DNA of 64,000 nucleotides from Sipunculus nudus (GCA_026874595.1 CM049318.1:34059956-34123955); one strand, 5' to 3'. Counted from the stretch's first letter, positions 23,661 to 45,179 are shown. Notes: generated by a model not told the origin, from the letters alone. Numbers and translations: made by a program.

Positions 23661-23830
23661 GTCACCTGATGCGCAGTCAAGTGATAACACCTCGGCTCTC
23701 TCCGCTGGCGACCCCGGGTCGATCCCAGGCGTGCCTAATAGAGTAGGTTGTGGTGGCCCGTCCAAGGTCAGTGATTTTGCTCAGGGTCATCCGGTTTCCG
23801 CAAGCCCTACAAACTAACGAACGTCATTAT
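23661..23830 (+). mobile_element. tRNA-derived SINE
   Basis: The head 'gcgcagtcaagtgataacac' plus 'ctcggctctc' and the B-box-like 'gggtcgatcccag' resemble a tRNA 5' half and T-arm. A non-tRNA body follows ('gtggcccgtccaaggtcagt'). There is no 3' acceptor stem, so it is not a tRNA gene. Confidence 0.65.
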
Positions 23831-24879
23831 GTGCTACGGAGAATGTCTTTAATCTGATAACAAGAAGTAGTGGGATTTCTTTCAATACATAAATTGTTTT
23901 TGACAATGTATCGATAGTCATCACCATTCATCAAAATCCTCAAAGCAAATCAGTGAACAAGGCCTATACATAATTATTAATGCTTTTCTATCTATTTTCC
24001 ACAAAAATCATGAGGTTGTGTGATTTGTTTAAACACTATTGTTACATCTATGAGCACTGTCAACTCGGCAATGAATGTCCTACATAGGGAAATCCCCTGT
24101 GACTATAAATTCTAGATCTCATAAAAAAATTAGTATTTCTGACACTGTCAGTCCCAAATTTTCAGAGAAGAATAAAAAAAACTTTTATTGCTCGATTTAA
24201 GTCATATCTAAATTTTCCTGTGAAGTCATGCCTTGCACCAGCCAATCGCATCATGGCCTAGTCTCTGTTCTGAATATGCATGTAACAAACCCACGCGCTG
24301 TTACGTTTACCTAACCTGTTGAACCGGGACCTGTGCATTCACTTTTTTATTTCATGAAAATGTCATAAGATTCCTTTCATGGCTGCGTGAGTTACGTTGT
24401 GAACCACACACAAACACACACACGAACGGGAATGAACGCAATTTTTCCTCGCACAATACAACCTGTCTCGCGACACACGCAAACACAGACAATTCCGAAG
24501 AACAAAACGGTAAAGCAATACTATTAGTGGGTTTCCACAGATTTATTAATATAATTAAGATAACGATTAAGTTTTAATAATGTATATTTAGCAAGAATGT
24601 ACCCATATATGAAAAAAAACTAAAATATAATTTCTGTAAAAAATAGTTTCTACATGTGATAAAAAATAATTTTTAGGGTTGGTAGAGGAAAATAATTGCG
24701 GGAGCAAAACAAAGTGTAAAAAGTTACAAAGTACGTTATAATTACCCCCGATCCCCCGCCGCCCCCATTATCTACTAAACTGGCATACAAGCACACACAC
24801 AGGTGACATCATCATCTATGTCGCTGTAAACGGACATTGCCAGTCCTGGCTTTAATAGTCAAATTGCACGCGATGACCT

Positions 24880-25084
24880 TACGTGCGCATGCGTAGTGAT
24901 AAAGTAAATTCTGGAAACCACCGCGTCTATTTATGGACCTTACCTGGGCGAAGGAATGTCACTTCTACGTCTTCGCTGAATACCCCCTTTTTTGTCACCA
25001 AGGGCCGAGATTACGATGGCCTTCTGGTGTTATCTAGCAAAGGTCACTGTCCAGTATACATCAGACACCTCTTATAGAAAAATG
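24880..25084 (+). promoter_or_regulatory. Candidate 5' noncoding exon / promoter-proximal region of the TNFR-S8 gene
   Basis: A relatively GC/CpG-rich patch ('cgcatgcgtagtgataaag') precedes a segment ending in a strong donor, 'aaaaatg|gtaagt' at 25084/25085. Spliced to the acceptor at 29914 it would form a 5' UTR. The open frame across it (24883-25077) has no recognised domain. Only transcript data could confirm this. Confidence 0.25.
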
Positions 25085-25455
25085 GTAAGTTCTGACATTC
25101 ATTTTACATTGTATTCCTGTACAGGTAAGCTACAAAATACCGCCATTTAATGGCTTCATATGACCTGGTTTACGGGTATTGTAACACAGCTCATGACAGT
25201 GTCTCTTATTAAGTTTATGGTACCGTGTACGGTCGAAAAACTGTTGGTGGCATTAACCTGTATTTATTACCTGCATTTCATTGTTATTTAAATTTAAAGT
25301 TAACTCACGAGGGGTGGACAAAAGCTGACTTTTATTCATGAATGTAAGCGACACCATTGGCATGCAGGACTTCCATGCATGGAACATTGGACCTATTATT
25401 TGGCAACGCCTAAAAACAAACATGTTTACTGCATACAGCTAGCGAATACCGTTTC

Positions 25456-25458
<3 letters not shown>

Positions 25459-25522
<64 letters not shown>
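25459..25522. repeat. (TA)n microsatellite
   Basis: About 32 TA units. Confidence 0.95.
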
Positions 25523-25525
<3 letters not shown>

Positions 25526-26271
25526 TTTTGGCGCTAAACGTAAATCAGTTAAGATATTCTGATAGCTGTATCATAACAATAACGCCACTGTGCATGATAC
25601 GATGTGTACCTTTTTCAGGCGCTGCCATGGAAATAATAACACGTGCACAGCTGCGTTGTCAATTTTCCAGATCTTGTGTACGTCATAATCATCGAAGGGG
25701 ATAGGGCCGTACGCTCCCGGGGGGAGGGGCACTGGCTCCAAAGTAATGTAAGATGAGACAAAATTTTTTGGATGAATGAGAAAAATGTTAACTGTGAGAA
25801 AAATGTTTTCCTTCCAACTTAATGTAAAAACTATGATTTTTTTTTCACTTCGCGCATTTTAATAACTTCAGAAGTGTATATCCATACATAGATCTGGTGA
25901 AGGATTTTTATCATTTACTTCACAAAATAATCAAGGTCATTAACACCAATTTGTATCCCCACAGTCGAAAATCAACAGACACTACTTAGGAATTTATGCA
26001 GTACAGGACTCGAGATGTTCAGAATAGTGTAAAAGTCATTTTACCATGACTGTTGTAAGAACACAGAGACACATGCAGGGGATATTTTAGAAGGTTTTTA
26101 ATCCTTTTAAAGTATGAAAGTCACGGCATTCAGGAGTTGAAGTTCACCATCAGGGAGCTTTGGTAATATCCTACCCCCCCCCCCCCCCCCCCCGTCAACA
26201 TACGGCCCTTGATGACTTGCAAATTATTTTTTCACATTTTATGCTCCTACATTTAACACGTTCATATGCCC

Positions 26272-26330
26272 TATTAGAATAGAATAGAATAAAATAAAAT
26301 AAGACTTTATTGTCCATACATACAGCTCAC
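26272..26330 (-). repeat. Probable LINE 3' tail with (ATTCT/ATTTT)n
   Basis: On the minus strand the text reads 'ggacaataaagtcttatttt' followed by ATTTT and ATTCT pentamers. That arrangement of AATAAA followed by a short simple repeat is typical of CR1/L2-type LINE 3' ends. No coding part is attached. Confidence 0.35.
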
Positions 26331-27254
26331 ATATATATAACTTTGCACAATGTTTAGTATTACTTTTATATTATTTGGAAACGCGTAGACACAGACACCA
26401 TAATGCTAGCACTTGAATACCGTTTATAGTGATACGGCTTGGGCACTTGAATTACTAGTTATATTAGCAATACCTGTATCATAATAGAAATAAATATCGT
26501 GTATGATACAACCAATACCGTTCAGACGCTGCCTTAGAAATAATAACAACTACATAATCACAAATACAATGCTCTGAGACAGAGCGATATCAAGCGGCGA
26601 AATTCCAAAACATGTTTTCTTCATTTTCCGATGTTTGTTTGAATGCGATGACTTGCAGATTTAGGAAGAATCGCACGCTTCACGTGCTTTTATGTACCGG
26701 TAACTAAAGCATCGTACTCTTTGAATGTATATCTCTATGGGCTGGTACTGCAGTGTACAAAACATGCTAAGATCTGAGCATAGGTAAGGTTTGTAAGAAT
26801 AATATCATATAAAAACTGAATTAATTAAATCTCTTCAAATCAAATGACATGAAAGGCTGCAGTTTGCTGACATTTCGTTTCATTCGTGTACATTTTGTCA
26901 TAAAAGATATCCTATCATACAGAGCAAATAAAATCAAAATGGAAGTAGTGAGCATTTCAGTATTTAGTATCAGTATCTGCATTATCTGCTCGGGTTTAGT
27001 GATATAGTGTGGGCGCTTAACATCAGTCAGTTGAGATATATTATGGAATGGACTTTCTAGTAACATTAGAGATCAACTTTAATATACGCTTTTAAGAAAC
27101 TTTAAATACTTATCTTTTTTAACAAGCTTATTTTAATTGATGGTATATCATCTTGTAGTTTTGTTCGTTTTTGGAAGATACATTTTTATGTATTGTACAA
27201 CGCCTAAGAGCATGTTTTTAGAATATGAATATTATACGCTTTAGAAATGATGTA

Positions 27255-27258
<4 letters not shown>

Positions 27259-27285
<27 letters not shown>
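27259..27285. repeat. (TTA)n microsatellite
   Basis: About nine TTA units. Confidence 0.9.
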
Positions 27286-27286
<1 letters not shown>

Positions 27287-27418
27287 CCTGAGGCTTAATC
27301 CTAAGTTAACAAAAAAGGTCACTGTTCATGATACGGTCAGCACTGTTTACGCGCTGCCATGGAAATAACAACACGCATAGGTGCGGGATCAGTTTATCCC
27401 TACAATAGGGAATCACAA

Positions 27419-27449
27419 TATATATATATATATATATAGGCCTATATAT

Positions 27450-27482
<33 letters not shown>

Positions 27483-27484
27483 GG

Positions 27485-27537
<53 letters not shown>
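27419..27537. repeat. (TA)n array interrupted twice by TAGGCCTA
   Basis: The TA run is broken by two identical palindromic 'taggccta' words near 27437 and 27481. The array could fold as a long hairpin. Confidence 0.95.
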
Positions 27538-27649
27538 TAGTAAACTGAGACGGAGAAACATAAACGAAATTCCAGATTATGTGCTCGTCATTTTTCCGTG
27601 ACGACTTGTAGTTTTTTTATGTCCGACTTAGAGGGAACGCGAATGGTGT

Positions 27650-28008
27650 ACCCTCCGTCCGTCCGTCCGTATGTCCGTCTGTTAAGTTTAAATGCCGCCG
27701 TGATAAACTAACAAGGGCTTTGATGGAAACGAAACTCATTATAACTACTTTTAAAATATCTCGTCGAGTTCGGTTCTAAGCAAAATCAACGCATAATTAA
27801 TGAGGTCAGAGGTCACCATGCAGATTTCGGTGGCGCCGTGATGACTTATCAAAAATCTTATGGATTTTCATGAGATTCATTATAAATGAATATCAATGAA
27901 GTTTTTCACCTGTGATAAAATTCTCGACAAAATCCGCTCATATTCAATAAGGTCAAAGGTCACAAGACATGACGGGCGTATTATGCACTCATGGGGTGCA
28001 CTTGTTTA
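27650..28008. mobile_element. TGACGGGC-end repeat element, copy 1
   Basis: Starts with tandem 'ccgtccgtccgtccgt' and ends 'catgacgggcgtattatgca'. The interior phrases 'aaggtcagaggtcac'-like, 'aaaaatcttatggattttca' and 'gaagtttttcacctg' are shared with 45551-45985. The family is non-coding with partly palindromic ends. The left terminus of this copy is less clear than in copy 2. Confidence 0.6.
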
Positions 28009-29269
28009 ACAGTTCGTGCCCTCCGCGTGTCTCCATTTACCGGGGGTAACACGTAAAAAAACGGGGGAAGTGTCAATTAATATATCTCAACACACATAAA
28101 AAGGCACAGATACAATGTGGTGAGACAGAGAGATATCAGCGGGAATTCCAGATCGCATGTAGTAACCAGTGACGTCATTTTCTTATGATCGTTCGACGGC
28201 GATGACTTGCAGATTTTTTAAGATTCCCCGTTCCCCCGAACGCTGTACATTTCAGGCTGTTGAACCAAGAGGGTCAAAGGTTGTGGCAGTCACCGACTGT
28301 TGCCGACTAACTCAGAAACCAGTATAAATTGTGAAAACAGCGTACTGACAATTTACCCTTAGATTACACCCTTAGAACACAGCCTTCAACATTTGACATA
28401 CAGGTCACCTTCATTGGTATATGCTCCAATTAAAGCACCATGTGACGCGCGAAAAGTTTTGCCTGAGCGTCCTGGACTCTTTCTATGTTATACCTATATT
28501 GAAAGCCCGGATACAGCAAACGATATCTCGGCCAATACAGTAGAGTGAAAAACATCCTACTAATAGCCAGGAAGTCCATTAAGATAAGAAAGGTTTGTGT
28601 GAATAGAAAGGTTTGTCAGAATAAAATCTTATAACAACCGAACAATTAAATCTCTTCAATTCAGATAACAAGAAAACCTTTCTCAGAAGGTAAAAATTCG
28701 TTTCTTCCGAGAAAGTATATTTTTGTCATAAAATTTATACAGACCTGTATAGAAGATTACTCAAGATGTAAAACATCGTTTCTTCCGTGAAAGTATATTT
28801 TTGTCATAAAACATATCGCTGCCAGTAGAAGATTATTTCATATCACACAGAGCAAATAAAATCAAAATGAAAGTAGCGAGTATTTCAGTAATTTCGCATC
28901 TCTGTGTGTGCGCGCGCGTGTGTGTCTATGTTTGCATCTTATTCTCTTATCTTTAAATGACCGTCTTTATCACTCTGTTCTCAACTAAAAGACGCCTTAA
29001 AAAAATTCAGAATCAGATTCAATGCGTACTGTTTTCTGATTTAAGAGTAGGAGAATTAACCTTAATCATGCGAGCATTTGCTTAATTATTTCTATTTTTT
29101 TTGGTCGTCAGTTCACGCTTCCATATTTTTTTCCGAAACGAGCATTTTCCTGCTGAAAGTCAATTGTACCGAAATAATATTAATATAAAGGCAGAGCTAA
29201 GTAGGCTTAGATTATAGCAGGTCGAAAAAATTAGAACAGATACAGGGGCGTAATTGTAGGGATGTGCAC

Positions 29270-29275
<6 letters not shown>

Positions 29276-29322
<47 letters not shown>
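29276..29322. repeat. (TA)n microsatellite
   Basis: About 23 TA units, followed by 'tgtcacggtgca', a phrase repeated 146 bp later. Confidence 0.95.
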
Positions 29323-29325
<3 letters not shown>

Positions 29326-29600
29326 ACGGTGCAGATATAAACGTTTCAACTTCCCTGCCAAACGTGGGGCCCGGGAGTAATTACCTTCACCCATTCACTG
29401 ATAAGACCCACGCAATGTTTACCCTGCGTTTCTGGGGACAACAGAACGTCCTAGGAGAGGGGTTGAGTGTCACGGTGCACATAAAAGCGTTTCAACTTCC
29501 TTGCCAAAGAAGCTTGTTTTTCTGGCGAAGCATTTAAAATGCCGGACTCCTGTGTTTGCCGGGCGGGTTCGATTTCATGATCGGCTCACCAGTCATTTCT
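29323..29600 (+). mobile_element. tRNA-derived SINE (two partial modules)
   Basis: 'gtcacggtgcagatataaac' (29323) and 'gtcacggtgcacataaaagc' (29469) begin two related modules. The second leads into a tRNA-like head: 'tggcgaagcatttaaaatgc', then 'cggactcctgtgtttgccgg', then a B-box 'gcgggttcgatttc' at ~29560-29574. A (TA)n tract follows at 29609-29654. Confidence 0.55.
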
Positions 29601-29606
29601 CACCCT

Positions 29607-29608
<2 letters not shown>

Positions 29609-29654
<46 letters not shown>
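29609..29654. repeat. (TA)n microsatellite
   Basis: About 23 TA units ending in 'cacaca'. Confidence 0.95.
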
Positions 29655-29663
<9 letters not shown>

Positions 29664-29940
29664 GGGCAGCCAAAATAATCCATACACATTCAAGAAGAGC
29701 ATCTGGAGTCAGAGGAACTAGAGTTTGCAAATGGCGTTAGCAAATTATGGCATTTCAATTTCAAGCTTATACATCTGTCACGTATAAAAACATTTTCCCA
29801 TTGATTAATATATATTCAATGAATAAGCCAAACAATTTTACATATAAGACAGGTGCAAAGTTTAAGTCTGAACAATCGGACAATGGAATTAGTGGTTTTT
29901 TTCTACTTTTCCAGGTTGATGGTGACCTAAGTAAGTAATA

Positions 29941-38727
<8,787 letters not shown>

Positions 38728-39222
38728 ATTACACCAGTCCCGACATGATTCTTAACCATGAAATATCCATAGATCATTTAATTTAGTAGTTAGTAATTTC
38801 AACTCACGAATTCAGTATTCAGTGCTGCCACTCTATCTATGATTATTTAATGTATAACACCTTTCTTCATAGAACATGCTATTGTTATTCTCTAGTTCCG
38901 GCCTTAGTGTTTTTACAATTTTTTGCTTAAATCTTCAAGGTAGTGAGTTTAGGATGTTTAAACATATATTTCATAATCTAGTGAGAGCGTTTGATAAATG
39001 CTACCCATCATAATATATAACTGAGTAAAAATTGGCTATGATCTCACCAACGTTCGAAAAATTTATTGAAAATATGAAATGGATCCCAGAAAATTGCAAA
39101 TATCAAACATGAAGGTAGTTTAGAAGTTGCCACACAATACAGTTATGTGTAACTGGAGTGGCTATTTAATAATACATTTTCATGTTTTCTTCAGATAAAT
39201 TGACACTTTTTCTTCTGAGATC

Positions 39223-39232
39223 AATAAATAAA
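39223..39232 (+). terminator. Likely polyadenylation signal of the TNFR-S8 gene
   Basis: Two overlapping AATAAA words ('caataaataaatataat') ~500 nt after the stop. The intervening sequence is AT-rich without other features. Confidence 0.5.
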
Positions 39233-39235
39233 TAT

Positions 39236-42200
39236 AATCTAGAGTGGTAGCACTGATGCTTCTGTTTTCTCTGTCCTTGGCCTTTAACGTCAAATGGTCA
39301 AGGTGCTTCCTGCTTCCAAAATTGGGCATGGAGGTTATGTTTTTACCCACGTCTCTCAGTCAAATGTTAATGACTGTCAGATGTGTTTTTTTTTTATAAA
39401 TGCTGTACACCATCTTCATTTTTTTTCACACTCAAACACCCGGTTGCGTAAGATAAGACCTTTACATTTACGATGAATCATCCTGTTTTTTTTTCATTTA
39501 TCAGGCCTGCTAGCAAAATTTAAAAATCATATTTATAAACCTAATTTAACCATATGGTGCTGGCGATATTTCTGCTGTAACTTATTAAATTGTTTAAAAT
39601 TAACCAAAGTTTGACTGTGATTTTTAATTTTTTTAAAATTGCGATCATGTGTTTTTACTATTACGACTGTTTATTTGCTTTATATGCTCAACTATGATGT
39701 TTCTTAATCGTGTTACAGCTATGTAAGATAGATTTTGCGTGTGGGAATTTCATATACTGTGCACCCTGTGTTATGAGACCTGACTGTGGAACTGACAAAA
39801 AGTTGTCGTAATTCACAGGTGGTTTTATCAGACAGGTCAGTTATAACCAATGTGAATGTTTTCAGTTCACTCAAGGATGATGTTAATAGGTGGTCGTGTT
39901 AGATAGGTGGTCTTTCAGACAGGCCCCACTGTACATGTTACCGAGAAACCAAGCTGAGGAATGGGAATGGTGGTAACCATGTGGTTAGGTAACAATCTGT
40001 TTAAAATGATAATTTGTTTGTAAGCCTTCAAGTTGTTAGATTTTATGTATACCATGGACAACAATGGTGCTGAAGTAAAGGCCTGTGGTTAAGACGTTAG
40101 AACGAATCGTTAAAGGGCAAGCACTCAAACTCGTTTTCTACCAAGAGGAAAAATTCATTGGCTTCCCAGAGGCTGGGGGGATTAGTGATATTCATTATTA
40201 TTTAATCTGACCACCCCGCTGCTGTCAGCACTGCCTAGCGCAGTTGACCAGTGCATCTGGACAGGGCTGTGTCACTGCTTGTGAGTATGCAGTACTCTGG
40301 TGATAGCGGCAAGCCAAACTGTGAGTGCATCTGGGAGTTTACAAGTCAGTGGTCCGTCCCTGACCAATTGATGTTATAGGCACTGGGCAGGGTATTATAC
40401 GCTTTTGAATTATATCCCATACACTCACTCACTCTGTCTGTACATGTATATCTGTTCTTTGTTTTCTCGGCTCTTTGTAAAAAATACAACATATATTATG
40501 CACCTTTTACTTATATTCCACACACTCACTCTCTTCATATAAGGATCTCACCATTTACCTATATATACGATAGTGACGGGGACTGGAGACCGGAAACAAT
40601 GTTTAACATCTTAACAACCAGGTTACGTCCTATCAGCCGTCCTGACTTTTTCTTTCATTTTTCATATTTAATACACTTCATCAAGTAATGCTATATTTTA
40701 GGTGAACGTATTATATGTGTTGCTTTGTAATGTATGTAATGTATATTTACAGAACGTATAGATACCACTAGGAGAATCAGATTTACAACGAACAGAGACA
40801 GTTTGTTCGTCCAATTATGAAAATCTCCAATGCCTACTAATTCTGTTTTAACCGGAATTTGTAACGCCCACGCATGCGCACATTTACCTTGTCTCTGGAA
40901 GGGTTCCTTTTTGGTCTTTGAAGACTTTTAAAATTATTATATCATGGCCCACGGAGGCAGCTACATCTGAAATCTTGCTTTGGGAATATTAGAATGATGC
41001 TTGATTTATCATTGATGTATGTTTAAAAGATGAACAAGAGGGGAAGCTAATTTTGTTGCTCAGGTAAAAGCACATTCAATGGAGTGGCATTGAGGCCTTT
41101 GAGCATTATGAAACTCACCCGCCGACAGCATAACCTAATCTTTTATGATTTTTAAACACCTACTGAAACAACCGGGGAAACTTCTCTGATGTGATAGACA
41201 TATGTTGCAGTATAAATCATTTAGTCTAAGCTCATCTGGTATGTTTTCAGTGTAAGCAATATAGTTAGGAATTCGTTATGTAGGAATTATCAATGTTTGG
41301 ATTAATGACACGGTAGTGTATTTATAAAAGCTTCATTTTACCGGTATTCTGTTTTATATTAAGATAATATGTTATGAAAATTAACTTATCATCATGAATG
41401 TAATGAGTAACATACGTTATTCATGCATATCCTTGTCGATAAAAGTGTGAAAAGTATATTTGTAATATATTGGTTTTTAAGCATTTTCCTTCCGACTTAC
41501 TCCTGTTGTACAATATACCTTATCCCCGAGCATGCGCACTGCGCCTAATGGTCGTCTGCTCTGGTCGGTCCAATGGAATACGTTTTGTCAAGTGAAATAG
41601 TAAAAAGATATAGACTCTTTAATAGGATTCTCACCGTGTAGTATAAGGTAGTTATTTTACTCTTATAAATGTTAAAATATGTTTCTATGGATGACCAGAA
41701 AATTAATTGACAGTCGATGCCGGCAGGTGTCGCTATTGTGGCGGGAAAACTCAACTCGAGGCATGACGGCCAACCTAAGTGGCCCGACTAGTCGAGAACA
41801 GGAGAATCATATATAATATATAATTAAAATATTTAATTTGGACTGTATATGATACATTATTTGCCCTGTATTTTTGTTTTCCTGTCATAGAAAGGAAACA
41901 CGACATTTTGAAAGTGATGGATTTATTGTACAAAATAAATGGAACAATCGGGTTTACAGCTTCCAAATACAAAAGTATAATATTGCTTGTAAAAGATTTT
42001 CATGATAAGCTTATTGTATATAATAAAGAAATCTTGCACATTCGCGTTATTCGCTGTTTTTTATCTTTCTTTTGTTTTACCACGAAATGTGATAGCGCCA
42101 TTTATTCCCTCTAAAATTAAGGTGTCTACGATCAGAGTTCATCAGAAACTTTTTACATTTTACATCGTGGACCGCTCAGTATAATGATGATGCAATATTT

Positions 42201-42964
42201 TCGTAATTTTTTATAACACCTCACCTGCATGGCCTGCAAGTACGCTGTCACTTAGAATAAACCAAAACAGTGGTTTAACCTTTTTTATAAACTTCCTAAC
42301 AACATCGACCATATGCGACAAAAAAGGAATTTTAACTCAGCATATCGTTAAATCCCTCTGCATGTTTGAGGCATTTGTGACCGCATGGATACAAGTATGG
42401 CTTGCACAGGTGACTGGACGACAGACAACTTACAAGCGATACAGGAAATGACCCGATACCCTAGAGATGGATTTTTCAGTTTGGTTTGTGAGTTTTGTGT
42501 TAATACATCACTCGTAGCCTAATGTTAAGGCTATAGGCTGTTTTTAATGCAACCGGATGGATGGACGTTGCATTTCATTCCTCAGGGTCAGCTTTAAAGG
42601 GGGGGGGGGGGCAGGGGGCGCGCCCCCTCCTTTTCGACCTTACAAAACAAAATCTGGGGAAAAAGACTCAAAGTACACAGTCACACTTCCAGTTACAGTA
42701 TGTCTTGCTTTATCATGCATTTAAACTACCCCGATTGCACGGTTACAACCTTAATTAGAAAAAATTTCTACACCTGGGAGGGGTACCCTAGGTGTTTGGA
42801 AACAGTTTGTACGTGTGTCCAGATAGTAGGCTGGGAAACTTAAGTATTAAGCAAAAATGACGGCGTGAGACAATACACATATTATTCCCGATGGTTGCCA
42901 GGGAAATAAAGTTGTATTAATGATAAATTTGGTTAATCTCAAATTATAAATATCTGACAGTAAT
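39236..42964. other. Intergenic region between TNFR-S8 and LRP-like genes
   Basis: 39790-39945 carries 'acaggtggttttatcagaca' and 'gtctttcagacaggccccac', reminiscent of the end of a cut-and-paste transposon. 40074-40430 looks like a SINE. 42598-42630 is G-rich. A 46-codon frame at 42385-42522 is not supportable as a gene. Confidence 0.4.
40074..40430 (+). mobile_element. Possible tRNA-derived SINE
   Basis: 'ggcctgtggttaagacgtta' resembles an A-box region and 'caagcactcaaactcg' a weak B-box. The body is more GC-rich than its surroundings ('ctgtgtcactgcttgtgagt'). No second copy in the window allows confirmation. Confidence 0.35.
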
Positions 42965-44315
42965 TGAATCTCTCTTTCCATTTGATAAAAGAGTAATTCA
43001 AATACTTTGTATGGTAGTGAGTAATGGGGTCATGACAAAGGAGACCTTATTGAAATTGTTTATATACGTTTTTGTAAGTATGTATTAAATGTCAGAACTT
43101 CAATACCAAATGCTGCTGTCCTTGGTGAATATGGTCGTTTATCAATGAAAATGAATTACATGCCAAAATATATATCTTTCAGGGTAAAATACTTAAAATG
43201 CAAGAGAATAGGTATAAAAAGAACTATCTAACAGGTCAGCCTATACCATTCAGATGAATAAGGAAAAATAATTGGGCAAAAAAGATAAGGAATATTTTTT
43301 TCTGTTGGTTTTGGGTATTCTTGGGTATTTGCAAGATGTTGGAGATGACAATCTATTTCTGTTTACTTTTGAACGAAGGTTACATAATGTTTTATCACAG
43401 GATGGTTTTGTTGTGTACACACCGTGGCATAATTCGTGAAGCGTGAAGACTGGTCTTAAGCCAGATCCCATCCTACACATACCTAATTTTACAAAGCTAC
43501 ATTTTTTAGATAAGTATGTCACGATTGTTTTGCTAAACATCTTTTGATCGTCAATTATTGAGGTATGTGACGAGGTAATTTACCAAACAATTTGACATCG
43601 ATCTCACATACTAATCAAGCAATACGCGAGGTGTGAACACGGGTGCGCTGAACCGAAACAGGTAGTAAACAGCGGTGACGTAACCACTCGACTATGTCCG
43701 TGAAAACCTGCCCTGTTATGTATTAATTAGCCGGTCATTGTCGGCTTGATTTAACCAAGATCGAAAGACTTTGCGAAATGGACCTGACCGCCGCCATTCT
43801 AGTTCGCTATAACGATTATGAGTATAGGGGCGAGGTTCATTTTGTTTCATGTAAGACTCGTAATTCAAGTCTTCCGTTGTAACGGATCCCGTTATAACGA
43901 CACTTCACGGTAATATAAATTGTAGTGGCACATTAAAAACTTATGCCACATTTAAATCAATGTTATGTGAAGAACAATATTAAAACTGATTGAGGTAAAA
44001 GACGGAGAAATAATCTGGTCAGATTAAGAACTTTTGCTCACCACTTAGAGGTTAAAAAAGGAAGACATAAACAAATACCCTGGGAGCAAAGATTCTGTAA
44101 ATTTGTTTACGACATGGAGAAGCATATTTTTAAGACAAAATTCACTTCCTGTTAATTTGTCCATCGTGTGATGAGTTTAGAAAAGAACTTATTTTAAGAT
44201 TAGGTAAATTATCATTTGTTTAATTTATGTCCAATGTAAACCCAACTCTAAACAAACAGGTTGCAGCATTCTTATACCATGCTTTTAATAAAAAAACTCA
44301 CTATTTAGAAAAATA
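42965..44315 (+). mobile_element. Degenerate LINE (non-LTR retrotransposon) 3' ORF remnant, + strand
   Basis: Broken frames match the post-polymerase C-terminal region of a LINE ORF2. They read in order 'FDKRVIQIL' (~42980), 'GHDKGDLIEIVYIRFCKYVL' (~43030), 'SIPNAAVLGEYGRLSMKMNY' (~43100), 'YLQDVGDDNLFLFTFERR' (~43330), 'HHLEVKKGRHKQIPWEQRF' (~44040) and 'NKQVAAFLYHAFNKK' (~44260). Frameshifts and stops separate the pieces. A foreign block at ~43560-43985 with 'cgctataacgattatg' and 'ccgttataacgacac' ends interrupts it. No polymerase core remains, so it is dead. Confidence 0.72.
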
Positions 44316-45179
44316 TATTTTAAAATCTACTTTTTTCTTTGCTCAAATTACACAGGTGATAAATCAACCTTAGACATTTCCAGTAAACTAGGTATATTTG
44401 ATTTCATATAATATATATTTTTACATTGTTACTTTATGTTTGGAAAGAAAATGAAAGAGTTATAGACAAAGGTCATTGATTTATTCACAGAACAAATATG
44501 AGTACTAGAAACTGTAAAACAGAATATATTATTATTACCATATTATATTAATTTATATTTTGTATAAATTCAGGAATAAGTGCTCGCTTTGTGACCAAGA
44601 TTGTGTAAAATTGTTTATTTTTGAAAATGTAAAAACTGTATTATTATGTATATTGTTACAGGTTCATATTGATGGAACTTTTGGCCAAATGCCTAATTTC
44701 CAGTACAAAGATGCCATTGATTGATTCATTCCAAATGGTTTTGTACTTTAAGGCCACACCAGATTCAGAGAATAAAAACTTTTGTGTTTCATTATATCGG
44801 TCTATTGACCGGTTGAGACACGGTATGTTGAATTTTTCATGCTTGCCAGAAAAAAAAACCCCACCAAATTCCCTTCCGTTCTTGAAAAAGTGTATGTAAT
44901 CAACACAACATTTAGTCCATTTTCTATACCTAACTTCATACTGTGCTGCTTCCAAAGAATGTATAACACCAGTGACGAAAGTATTTACTATAGCTGATCT
45001 TTCTTATGCGTACAGCTTCCTTTGTTTTTTTCTGTCTGTAAAATGACTGTCACGCTTCCTTTACTATATGTGTCTCTTGGCTCTCTTTATCCCAGACCGC
45101 CGACAATATGTTTATCTCATCATGATTGCATGATACACCTCATTCACAATGATCGGTCCATTGTTCAACGTATAAGTGG
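44316..45179. other. Intergenic region upstream of the LRP-like gene
   Basis: A minus-strand frame at 44656-44955 (99 codons) has no recognised motif and may be repeat-derived. No TATA-type promoter stands out. Confidence 0.35.

Larger units (their letters stand above)
25390..28900. repeat. Diverged segmental duplications upstream of the TNFR-S8 gene
   Basis: Blocks recur in the same order. 'gcgctgccatggaaataata' occurs at ~25619, with variants at ~26525 and ~27352. 'gagacagagngatatcanng' occurs at ~26576 and ~28123. 'gatgacttgcagatttn' occurs at ~26648 and ~28200. 'cagagcaaataaaatcaaaatg' occurs at ~26919 and ~28847. The longest pair is offset by ~1.5-1.9 kb. No coding content was found in any copy. 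Confidence 0.6.

Noticed and set aside
23661-23740. tRNA gene call
   Set aside because: A- and B-box-like motifs are present, but there is no closing acceptor stem and the sequence runs into a SINE body. The same applies at 17350-17425 and 29516-29580.
24883-25077. 64-codon open frame as a coding exon
   Set aside because: No recognised motif, and the downstream coding start at 29941 has its own in-frame stop upstream; kept only as a possible noncoding exon.
42385-42522. 46-codon ATG frame ('MDTSMACTGDW...')
   Set aside because: Short, no domain and no flanking splice context that fits either neighbour; possible chance frame.
44656-44955. 99-codon minus-strand frame upstream of the LRP-like gene
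   Set aside because: No family signature; AT-rich and next to a LINE remnant.
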